A program made the position numbers and the translations under genes. Below are positions 37,572 through 47,506 of a DNA stretch of 64,000 bases, one piece after another (the first letter of the stretch is position 1; each line of letters opens with the position of its first letter). The notes under the pieces are model-generated. The model saw nothing but the letters and a program-made list of their open reading frames with translations, did not search any database and was not told the DNA's origin. This DNA comes from Glomus cerebriforme (taxonomy: Eukaryota; Glomeromycota; Glomeromycetes; Glomerales; Glomeraceae). The DNA lies in NCBI GenBank assembly GCA_003550305.1, contig QKYT01000302.1, forward strand, positions 63,422-127,421, read 5' to 3'.

Positions 37572-39601
37572 TCATAAACTATTTTTACCTTTATAATTAT
37601 CTCTATCTTTATACACAGGACGATTAAGAGCAGGAGCAGGTCGCCTAATTAACCATTCTCTTCTTTGATTACTACTACTATTAGTACTATTATGACTTTC
37701 ATTACTTATAATACTATTAATACTTTCCCTTTGACTAGTAACACTATTTCGATGTATCGGAACCATAGGAATACTATTATATGGTGAAGTAGGTGATGAA
37801 GGAATTGATGAAGGAAATCGAGGAGAAGCAGGTGTTGAATAAGTAAATGGAGAAATTGGTCTGGTATTACTACTAGATCCACTAGTGATTAAAGTAGAAG
37901 AATCTGAAAACATAGTTTGACTATAATAACCATAACTTTCCCTTCTTCCATTAGGATTTAAAGAATCCAAATTTTTAATAATATTATTATTATCATTCTT
38001 AATTAGTATTCCATTATTTGAATTAAAGTTTTCACCATTATTAAGATTACTAGTATATTGATCAGAATATCTTATACTTGTTTCTCTTTTAGGATAACCA
38101 TTATACGTTTCTTCTATAATTATTTCCGATTCAAATCCAGTCCTATTATTAACGCTATTACCACTAAACCTTTTATCGTTAATATTTTCGTTAAGAGTTT
38201 TTACATTAGTTGTTGATTCACTATCATTACGAGAATTCTTATTTATATTTCTACTGATAGAGTTTCTCCCAGAATTATTTGATGGAGTAGTAATGATATT
38301 ATAAATCATAAACCATTGAGTTACGTTTATTATTAAAGGGAATACAAAATACCATATAAACATATATAGTAAATTAATCTTATAATTAAATATTGTATTT
38401 GAACGATGATATAATCCATATAATATTAATGTTGGTATATATATAATTATTGTTATTGCTTGTCCATAAACTGGTAGAGATAACTATAATATACGTTTGA
38501 AAATCGATCAGCAATTATTAGAGAGAAAAAAATAAAAAATAAAAAATAAAAAAATTATAAATAAACTTACATTTCGGGTACCTTTTCTTAATTGTTCAAG
38601 CTTATTTTGTAATTCAGAATTTTGAGTTTGAGTTGTTAATTCATTAATGTTCTCCAATACAATATTAATAAATCTAAACCAAAACCATATCATTATCACT
38701 ATATAAAAGAATCCCCATATTGCCCATACTAAATTTTGTATTAAAAAAAATTTATTTGCATTTGTATAATCAGTTATATCAGCGTAATAACCTGTTAATG
38801 CTGCTACCGTTAAAAAAAGACAAAAAGTCAATATAAACGCAAATATACAAGTTAAGTCTGCCTTTATGGCTTGTCTTGTTACGGGTACTTCTGATAATAC
38901 ACTTGACATTGATACTGGACGTGTTGATGCAAAATTTGTTCCAACTTCAAATGCTGATATTGAATATACTAAAAAAAAAAAAAATTGGTTTTAATTTTTA
39001 ATATATATATTTATTTATATATTTAATTTCGAAAGATCTCTTACCTATGCTTAATGGGTATAATACAGCGACCGTTGCTGTTAATGCTGTTGGTAAAGTA
39101 TGTCCAAATTCTGCCCAAAATATATTTGGGTAAGAATTCGTTAATAATAATATTGAATGAATCATTTGAACTACAAAAAAAAAAAAAATTACAAAAATGT
39201 GAAATTTTTTTTTTTTTTAAAAAAAAAAAAAACAAATAAAATAATAAAATAAAACATTCAATTTTTCTGCGCCACAACTTACATGGACAATAAGTCAAAC
39301 TCATGGTAAAATAAATATGTTGTGGTCTAGGTCTTATTTTACCTCTATCTCTTCTCGAAGGAAGAAAAAAAGCTTGGTCTTTCCTTTTAATTAAATGCCA
39401 TAAACTTGTTGCAGCCGTTATACTTAATAAACCGCAATAAGAAAATAGTACCCAATTTGATATTATTAATGTTATCGATTCTGGACAATTATAAATATTT
39501 ATTCGAAAATCACAAGAACATAATTGTGTTGGTGATATTGTTGAAATCGGTATGGAAGAGACATTTTTACAAACTATTGCGTAAGGTGATATTAATTTCA
39601 T
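37572..39601 (-). CDS. Seven-transmembrane protein with long Ser/Asn-rich tail (fungal GPCR-like)
   Basis: Four exons (39601-39283, 39170-39045, 38968-38571 and 38483-37572) join in frame to 584 residues. An N-terminal extracellular part with several Cys (CKNVSS, CSCDFRINIYNCPESITL) is followed by helices: LIISNWVLFSYCGLLSITAA, a segment around the exon 1/2 join, GHTLPTALTATVAVLYPLSI, TCIFAFILTFCLFLTVAALT, NLVWAIWGFFYIVIMIWFWF, LSLPVYGQAITIIIYIPTLI and MFIWYFVFPLIINVTQWFMI. The last 230 residues are hydrophilic, rich in Ser, Asn and Pro (SPTSPYNSIPM), and probably a phosphorylated cytoplasmic tail. The layout suggests a receptor, but no subfamily motif is certain. Confidence 0.7.
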
Positions 39602-39924
39602 GTGTGAATATGTATAAATTGAAAAAAAGGGAGAAAAGGAGAAAAAGGGAGGACGACGTTAAGAAGATGGTTATATTTTCGCTACACGGTAGCGAAAACG
39701 ATGAAACGAATGATGATAATTTTTTTTTTATTCCTCAATAATAAAATAAAAAATAAAAAAAAAAAATCATCAAAACTGAGTAAAAGGAAAAAAAAATTAA
39801 AATATAAATTATTTAAATTAAAAAAAAAAAAATTGGTCGTACATACGAAAAAAAAGAAAAATATGTTCAATTAAAGAAATTATACAAACATTTTTTTTTT
39901 ATTTGTAAAAAAAAAAAAAAAAAA

Positions 39925-39975
<51 letters not shown>

Positions 39976-42735
39976 AAATTGAAATTCTGTCAAGTAAGAG
40001 TCAAACTTCAAAAATAATAATAATAATAATAATAATAATAATTTCGCTTTCTTTAATTGATACCGATAAAATTTTCAAGTCTCACAAAAATCATTATTAA
40101 GCGAAAATAGATAAATTAAAAATAAACACAAATAAATACAAAATGTTGTGTTTATTAGAAAAAAAATCGAATTTTTTTTTAAACTATTTTTTTTTTTTAT
40201 AAGCTATTATAAAGTTAACTATAAAGTTAACTATAACGATAAATTATGAATAAGAAAATCCGAATGATTTACATTAATTCAATTATGTGATGCATTGGAA
40301 CCGTGTACTTTGAGGAAAAAGATGGAATTCCATTATAAATTACTTTTTTTTAGTAGTTGTTTACTACACGAAAATTATGTAATAAAATTTACGTAATTTG
40401 ATTCAAACTATTTTAACTATTTTAGGATTAAAACGTAAACACGAAATGATTTTGTAGATGATACGATGTCATGTGAAACTATTTAGACGTACTGTACGTT
40501 TGTCGATGTCAAGGCCCGGATTTAAATTTTGTACGATCGAATATAAGAAGATTTAATATAAATAGACAAATAGAATATTTCAGATAAATTATATAAATTA
40601 TATGAACGGGAGTCTAAACCATTTGTATTGGTGTATTTCTCCTTTCTTTTTAAGCATATGCATCATACTTTATTTATTGTTTGTTTTGTATATCTTTATA
40701 TATTAAGCAAACCTCCTTTGTTTCAGAATATGTTAATGAAGACACGATTTTTTAATATATTACACATAACATTTACACATGTGTTTATTTATATATCCTT
40801 ATTAAAAAGTCTCGAGATAAGTTTTAAAAAAGTTTGTTTTAACCTTATTTAAATTTGCTGCGCGGTGGCGTAGCACAAGTACTTCATAATACTGTATTTT
40901 TAAGTTACAACATAATAAAGAATTGAAATTACTGGTTTAAAATAAATTACTTATAAATACTGTACATTTTATATTTTTTTAAATGAAAAAAAACAAACTG
41001 GTCCTCCGAAATTTGGTCGACAAAAAAAAAAAAACTCCTGCATCGTTTCAGAAATGAATTATCTATCATCCGTATTACAAGAATTTATCAATCTTTAAAA
41101 AAAATAATAATAATAAAAAATGGTCAATTTTCTCGAAATGTGTAATCATGCGTTAAAACATTACCATAAAATGATCCTTAATGAAACAATCGTTTTTAGC
41201 CGATTTTTACCCGATAAAATAACTTTTTTTGAATATTTCTTGTAATTCAGAACACAATTAACCGCAAAATATTTTATATAAATATATTTGTAATCTGATG
41301 AGGATAATCTAAAGCCGAATGTATGTAACAAGAATTGCTAAATATACTCTAGTTTCTCTGATTTTGGAAGACACTTGTTAAGCTTAATCGGCATTATATT
41401 TATGATTACAAGTGATCATCTGATATGTTTATTCTAATTTTCTCGTTCATGTGGGTAAATTCTTTTTCAATTACCGCAGTTGATTCGACGTTTTTTTTTC
41501 ATTATAAAATCACTTCAGAAAATTTTATTTTATTATTATATATATACAGTATATTTCTTTTTAAATTATGAAAAATGAATATTACTAAATGTCACCGCAG
41601 GTGATTGTCATCACCATATGGTAGAAATTAAATTTTCTTATCATAATAAAAGAATTAATAATAATTATTAAAAACAATTAATTATATAGAGTACCTTTCT
41701 TCCCTATTTATGCAAAAATATATATGTACAGTATATATATATATATTTAATTTAATAAACGGTGGCTTGCGGCTTATCAAAAGAAATTCAGCATTTACAG
41801 TATATTCACAAAATTTTTCTTATTAATCACGATTGCCATTAACATATTAATCAGATTTGATCTAATACGATCGATCTTCTTTTCATCCTTTTCAATTTTC
41901 AATTTAATTGGTACGGTAAACACATTATAGACCATATTTTGTGTATCTTTGTCTGTTCTACAATTTATTTAAAAGCTAAAGAAGGGTTTTAAAATGCCAT
42001 TTTTGACTTTTATATATGAAATTTTATTGATGGTGACTTATTTTTTTTTTTTAAAAAAAAATGTATTACGACAATGCAATATCTAGACAATATTTTATTT
42101 TATTTGCGTGATCATACTGTATAACAAATAATATATTGACACGAAAAATTCCAAATGCACTTTGAAATTGTAGACCTTCAAAGTTAATTAATAATGTAAA
42201 AAATTTGTCAGTATCCAAACAGAAAATCATTTGCTTTAAAGCGTTCTTTTTTAGTACCTTACATCCTTGTTATATGTCTTATTTCGATATTGTGGCTTTA
42301 ATAAGAGATCCAAAGATTCTTCGTTCCAGTCACCTGATACATCGTAACAGGAAAAAAAGTCGGGTCATGTGATTTGGAGTTAACCGACTGCTACGGAAAT
42401 ATAGTTTGTAATTTATTCATATAAAAAAAAATGTAAATCGAAAGTATTACCTTCCGAAATTAAAATTATAAATTTTAATATCACGAAATATAATAAGATT
42501 TGAAGATTTTAGACATAATGGATTTATTGCATATCAAAAAATGTCAAATAAAAAGAACCTTTAAGAACTGATAAAAATTCGTCATTTTCTACCTTGTGAG
42601 TTATGGCTTCAATTGCATCCTCTGATCCAAAAAAAAAACTATAATAAACATTGCAAAGAAAATTTGAAATTTATTAAACCTATTGATGGTTATTCGGCTT
42701 ATAAAGCTTGAACTATTATGGTATGTATAAGTATT
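39602..42735. other. AT-rich region with simple repeats
   Basis: Homopolymer and (AAT)n tracts fill 39.7-40.05 kb. Beyond that are several TACAGTA/TACTGTA words (40490, 40889, 40961, 41545, 41727, 41798, 42115). I see no gene. The open frame at 40628-40852 is hydrophobic and low in complexity. Confidence 0.4.
39909..40043. repeat. Poly(A) tract and (AAT)n microsatellite
   Basis: A run of A with a single TT interruption covers about 39909-39972. About 10 copies of AAT follow at 40012-40043. These are simple sequence repeats upstream of the seven-transmembrane gene. Confidence 0.9.
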
Positions 42736-42815
42736 ATTTATTTCATGGGGGGTTAGGAATATTATGGGTTTTTCCCGAAGGGAAAAAACCCATGATGTTC
42801 CCCCATGAAATAAAT
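42736..42815. repeat. Long imperfect hairpin
   Basis: The left arm ATTTATTTCATGGGGG (from 42736) pairs with CCCCCATGAAATAAAT ending at 42815. An inner arm ATGGGTTTTTCCC pairs with GGGAAAAAACCCAT around a GAA loop. Only a few bases between the arms fail to pair. An 80-base foldback directly next to another inverted-repeat element (42818-43070) suggests a foldback MITE or a terminator-like structure from a mobile element. Confidence 0.75.
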
Positions 42816-42817
42816 GG

Positions 42818-43070
42818 GTAATCCCCCGGAGCGTGTCACTCATTAAATAGCATGTGACTTTACATGATTAACTATTTTAAACTTTTTTTTTTACATTATT
42901 TTTCTACAAATTATTAAGTTATTATAAGACATTTTAAACAGTTCTTATAAAATTAGTGATTTCCGGCTGTCTATATGAGACTGAGGAATAAGTGAATGAA
43001 AATTCCTGGTTAGCTGATCACATGCAAAAAATTATAATCATGAGTGACACTTAGTGCGACAGGGGATTAC
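42818..43070. mobile_element. MITE-like element with 25-31 base terminal inverted repeats
   Basis: The left end GTAATCCCCCGGAGCGTGTC, continuing ACTCAT (42818-42843), is the imperfect inverse of ATGAGTGACACTTAGTGCGA, continuing CAGGGGATTAC (43040-43070). About 200 AT-rich bases lie between with no coding capacity. The structure is that of a short non-autonomous DNA element. A clear target-site duplication was not identified. Confidence 0.6.
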
Positions 43071-43923
43071 GTATTAAATTTTATTATTTAATTTTAATAC
43101 TTAGGTAGATTAATTAGATTAATTAAAGTTTTTAAATTCACGCTTTTAGTTAATTATTTATTTTATTTGTATGAAGTTCCTCTTCTTGATCGATAAAGTT
43201 TGAATAACTGATAATGCTAAATATTTCATTACTGTAAACTTTTTTAAAAGATACGATAGTACAATAGTAGTACAATCGTTCGCAAATCTAGAATCTTTAC
43301 CATCATAAACGAAAAAAAAATATTTTTTCTTATCATAGTTTCTTATTGTGAATAAATTCAGTTCTTTATATTTAATAAAATTTAATATAAAGAATGATCT
43401 CTTGTGTTCTTAATTTCGCATGTTAATAAAAGCATTGTTTAATATTACTTGTAAAATTCTTGGCTCTATAAAGCGGATTCTGCGCGTAATAATGCATAGA
43501 AAGACTTTGGAAATGTAACATAAAGAAATAATCTAAATATTATCAATCTTTGAAACAAAATTTACTATTCTTATTTAATAATGTTCATAATCCAAGCGTA
43601 TTATAAGCATAAATTATGCGATCTTCGTGTTAATTTGACAATAAATATTATGGAAAAATATGACAATTTGAACAGCCAATTGATTTCATCACGGAATGTG
43701 ATACATGACTTACTTGAGCACGATGTCGTCACTATTCGCTAGTGTATATTCTCATTGTGGCGCAGGTATGCGGCCATTAAATATTGAATAGTATTATAAC
43801 TATTATTCATTTGCAATAATATTACGTAATACGTGTATTATACATGATTTTTTGTTATTAATCATGTATGTTCAGATGTCCTCATGACTCATTGGCTTCT
43901 GTGTTACTCTAAAGATTATAAAA
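43071..43923. other. Intergenic, no feature seen
   Basis: AT-rich, without a recognisable gene. It probably contains the promoter of the candidate secreted or membrane protein that starts at 43924. Confidence 0.35.
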
Positions 43924-44872
43924 ATGCTCGTTCAGTTTTCTTTTCTTCTTTTCTTAATCACTAATGCTTACGGTGAGGTTCTTCCCAAATTTTTCTTTTT
44001 TAATCATTTTCTTAATTAATAAAGTTAAACTAACTTTCTCTGCAATGTTTCTTTTTATTGAATGAACAATTCGATAAACGAAGATTTCCAAAAATTACAA
44101 ATGTGACTTTTGGNTTNAATCTTCGACCGGTTATTTAATAGCCGCGAAGACGTTCTTTCAAGCTTCCGCGAAAGTGAAGTGCCGGAATGGTCTTGGTAGC
44201 GAATCCGGACAAATCCGGGGAACCGCTCCTTTTTAGGATACCGGTCCGGTACACATTCTCCGGTTNATGTCTCTNGGGGTATGCATATTCAACTATGTAA
44301 CTCTATTCCCAGACATGTTAACTATTTAGCGACGATACTAACCTTAATTCTAAGATTATTTCTTTATTATTTTTGAATTATTTTTTTTTTCTTTTGAGAA
44401 AGGTGTTATTACTGGCCTTTCTTTAGTTAAATTGAATCTTTCAATTATAATTTAGATATGATCTTATCCAAAATTTTTTGAGTTGCAAATGGTGTTGACG
44501 TCCTCGTCGTGCAACTTGGGTATTGATATTAATACTTATTAATATTGATAGCGAACAAACACCACCAAAAATTTATTATTCCCCTTTTATCTGGGTAAAC
44601 ATAGTCAAATCCACTCTTCTAGGGAGTATAAAAATTTTTAGAAATATATTTATACAAGTAATATATAATTTTTTTGATTGATTTAAATTTCCAACGAAAT
44701 CGACGAAATCTGCAATTAACTAATTTAATATACAAAAAAATTTCTACCCGATTTTGAGGTAAGATGATATTCATCGGTACTTTGTGTTTATCGTTGGAGT
44801 TATCGTGGGAATTACTGCAGTAGGTATCAAATGTGGGCATCGAATATGGTTCGAAGTGCAATAATATGATGA
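43924..44872 (+). CDS. Possible fragmentary secreted or single-pass membrane protein
   Basis: A short first exon at 43924-43972 encodes a clean signal peptide (MLVQFSFLLFLITNAYG) and ends at a GTGAGG donor. Further coding-like pieces on the same strand include DKRRFPKITNVTFG near 44078-44117 and EQTPPKIYYSPFIWVNIVKS near 44549-44610. At 44766-44872 a membrane helix with a basic tail is followed by a stop (RYFVFIVGVIVGITAVGIKC, then GHRIWFEVQ). Together these would be a type I membrane protein, but ambiguous bases at 44114, 44117, 44266 and 44275, and stops between the pieces, prevent a continuous model. It could equally be unrelated fragments. Confidence 0.25.
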
Positions 44873-45767
44873 TGTACATTTTAGGAGAGTAATTATTTAA
44901 TTATTTCTTTTATTTCTTTTATTATTACAGCAAATAATTTAAATTCTTATAATTTTTTTGGTTACGTTCAATTTCCTTGAATAAAGGTATATATATTCGT
45001 GTAATTTTTTTAAAAACAATAATAGATTTATTGGATAATAAAAAATATAACAAATACAGATCTCTAAAGGAGATTATAAAGATAAAGAATCGCAAGTAAA
45101 TTAATTCTTCCTTATTTAGTTATTCACTTATTCTAATAAGATTATTCCTGATTTTAAAAAGCTTGTCTCTCATTTAATGCGTGACTAGTTGTTTTTCGGT
45201 TTTGTACATATTCTGCATTAAAAAAATAGAGTAAATTGATCTTTCTTCATCTATCTAAACGTAAGATTGAATAAGCGGATTATTGTGTAGCCGATTAAGC
45301 AAATTTGTTAATAATAGAAAATGATCAAAAGAACATTTTTTAAAATCACTCGTATTTTGAAATTTTTTTAATAAATTTTTCTTGTTGAAAAGTACATTGC
45401 AAAGAAACTTTCTTAAATATTCTTAAATAATATTACTAATTTAAATAAATAATTATTTAAGTAAAAAAAAAAGTGTTTACATGCAAATGATTTTTTTAAG
45501 AAAAAGAATGTGTTTCATATTTTCATGGAAAGTATAATATAAAAGAAAAGAATGATACAGAAGAAGCTAGAGAATTCCTCCATCGCCACTAGGATGGGGA
45601 TGGTCGTCGAGGTCGTTCATTTGAGAATAAATAATTAATTCAAGGGTAATATCTATTTAAATACTAAGATAATAAATAATCTATGACTTTTTCCAATAGT
45701 TTCTCTAAAATATTTGTTATCTATAAAAAATGTTATTAAGATCAGTATAACATACTGTACCTTCACC
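44873..45767. other. AT-rich intergenic region
   Basis: No gene seen. A short GC-richer stretch at 45566-45630 reads on the minus strand as MNDLDDHPHPSGDGG and could be the last exon of the RBR ligase remnant that follows. Confidence 0.35.
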
Positions 45768-46350
45768 AGTAACAGGACCAATAACATTATTTTCTAAGAG
45801 ATTAACATCTCTTGCTTCAGGGTGTGATTTTAAAAATTCATTAAAAATCTTTTATAGTAGCTTCTTTAATAACTTTTTCTCCAACTTCAGTTTTATATAA
45901 ATCACATTTTTTACATTTTTTACATTTTTGTCCTGGCATAGGACGAAAATGATCGCAAACTATATTGATAAGCAAAAGTTAGATTTTGGCTGTTTGACAA
46001 AAAATTCGAAAGTTTAATTTTAGAGTAACTTACAATGTACATAAGATTTTTGTCTTAAATCTTTTCTACATAAATAACACATAACATAACCATATCTGCA
46101 TGTCATTTTATTACATCCATTAGCTTTTGTGAATGTTATATGACATTTTGGACACTAAAGTTCAAAAAGAGAAAATTTAATTTCCTTAAAAAGAATTGAT
46201 CACATTTTATTTATTTCATTTTAATACTTACAGTTTATTTAACTTAAACTATCTTGTTATTGTTCGTAACATTTATGAAAAGGTCTACTTTCCCTGCTAC
46301 GTAACAAACAAGATATTTCACCGCATTCAGGATTTTGACATTTAAATGAG
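45768..46350 (-). pseudogene. RBR ubiquitin ligase remnant, RNF216/TRIAD3-like
   Basis: Three exon-like pieces on the minus strand keep good splice sites (46154-46034; next exon from 45959). The first (46350 down) reads SFKCQNPECGEISCLLRSRE and then meets stops. The second carries RING2-like CPKCHITFTKANGCNKMTC and RYGYVMCYLCRKDLRQKSY. The third reads CDHFRPMPGQKCKKCKKC and then DLYKTEVGEK. GCNKMTC contains the catalytic-type Cys of RBR ligases, but a later zinc-binding Cys has become Tyr (CRYG instead of the usual CRCG). A surplus T near 45859 shifts the frame. The upstream part (RING1) is missing where a 148-base inverted-repeat element abuts the exon. The normal protein would transfer ubiquitin through a Cys thioester. 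Confidence 0.75.
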
Positions 46351-46351
46351 G

Positions 46352-46499
46352 AACTGGCGTAGTACTAGAGTGGTTCTATTAGTTTGCTAGTTTCAGACCA
46401 CCTATATGCCAGCTTGGATGCCGAGTTATTATGTTCAAGGCTCTGGCCGAAATCATGGAATAGTGTTGGCTGAAATTAAACGAGTTTACTGCGCCAGTT
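46352..46499. mobile_element. 148-base MITE-like element inserted at the RBR ligase remnant
   Basis: The ends AACTGGCGTAGTA (46352-46364) and TACTGCGCCAGTT (46487-46499) are inverted repeats matching at 12 of 13 positions. The interior is GC-richer than its surroundings and has no coding capacity. The coding homology of the RBR ligase stops at the left end, so insertion here probably broke the gene. No target duplication could be proven. Confidence 0.65.
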
Positions 46500-46699
46500 A
46501 TATGACTTTTGCTGACTGCGGGTCAGAGAATTCGAAATGCAAAATATAAAAAACTATGCATTACTATAGCCAGCTTGCACCATCTTGCAACCCAACTATT
46601 ACCTATTTGTTGGCAGTATATTGGTGGGATGTTGTAAGCACTTCTGAGGCCCGATCGTGGTTTAATCTTGGACGAGACAATAAGTATGCTATTTTTTGA

Positions 46700-47110
46700 G
46701 CGTCACTAATATCACCAATTAGTATATGGAACCAGTGACAGAACTAGTGACGGGTTTGCTATCTTTCTTAAGATTATTAGGCTATTTTATTTCTTTTTTG
46801 ATTAGTATCACTAGTGTCACTAGTAAAAAGTAGTAATTTCTAGAAAAAAAATTAAAATTTTTCTATGCTATCCCTATGGTCTATATGGGATATAATATGA
46901 TGTATCTATGGTATATGTGTGATGTATGTATGTACAGTATGTTAAAAAAATAAAAAAAAGTTAAGAAACTCAGATTTTTTCCAGTGACAGTAGTGATACC
47001 AGTGACATTTATCAAGAAAACTTTCTTTCAGCCTAGAATTCCTAAAGAGCCTATCATCTGTGTCACTAGTTCTATCATGAGCTTTTTTTCCTGTGATACT
47101 AGTGATAAGT
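46700..47110. repeat. Cluster of ACTAGTGA/AGTGACA motifs upstream of the replication-recombination element
   Basis: Related words recur in about 400 bases: CCAGTGACAGAACTAGTGAC (46733), AGTATCACTAGTGTCACTAG (46804), CCAGTGACAGTAGTGATACC followed by AGTGACA (46981), TGTCACTAGTTC (47061) and GTGATACTAGTGATA (47093). The core is the palindrome ACTAGT flanked by GA/TC. The array lies directly before the primase gene and could be iterons or recombinase binding sites; that role is inferred from position. Confidence 0.5.
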
Positions 47111-47170
47111 TGTATTATTTTTGTTTACCTCTAAATTACCTACCAGTATCTGCATCGAAGCTAACTTAGC

Positions 47171-47443
47171 CTACTTTTTCTGATGATAATGTTCTCTTTT
47201 ACGGTGCTTTCTAGTATGTGGATCATAAAATCCATATTTGGAATAAGTTCGTTTACCACATTTAATGCAAGGTATATATGAGGAAAAATTCTGATGTATT
47301 TGGCACTTTTTTGGGTGAAAGCACCCCCCGATTACAAACTTCTCCAGTCCTGAGAATATATGGACATCGATAAAATGCCATTTTTGATAACTATGAATAG
47401 TTTGATTATATATCAATTTATATATTTCAGAATTAATTTTCAT
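47171..47443 (-). CDS. Small Cys/His-rich open frame, doubtful
   Basis: A 90-codon open frame whose last part reads CIKCGKRTYSKYGFYDPHTR, then KHRKREHYHQKK: two Cys followed by several His and Lys, as in a small zinc-binding peptide. An upstream GCFHPKKCQIH could supply more ligands. It is divergent from the primase gene and lies between it and the repeat cluster, so it could be a cargo or regulatory gene of the element. The first 40 residues overlap AT-rich sequence and are not convincing. It may be a chance frame. Confidence 0.2.
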   Translation of the reverse strand: MKINSEIYKLIYNQTIHSYQKWHFIDVHIFSGLEKFVIGGCFHPKKCQIHQNFSSYIPCIKCGKRTYSKYGFYDPHTRKHRKREHYHQKK

Positions 47444-47506
47444 TTTGAACTTTTTTCTCCCGAAGTATATACTTTCTCTCGAACTGTATATTTGTTATAT
47501 AACACC

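Noticed and set aside
39041..39239. Lys-rich plus-strand frame over the second exon of the 37.6-39.6 kb gene
   Set aside because: Antisense shadow of a gene with good splice sites and membrane helices.
40628..40852. 74-codon hydrophobic open frame
   Set aside because: Phe/Ile/Leu-rich chance frame in AT-rich DNA, with no domain or neighbouring exons.
46700..47110. The ACTAGTGA cluster as a CRISPR-like array
   Set aside because: The repeats are short, variable and irregularly spaced, with no constant spacers, in a eukaryotic context.
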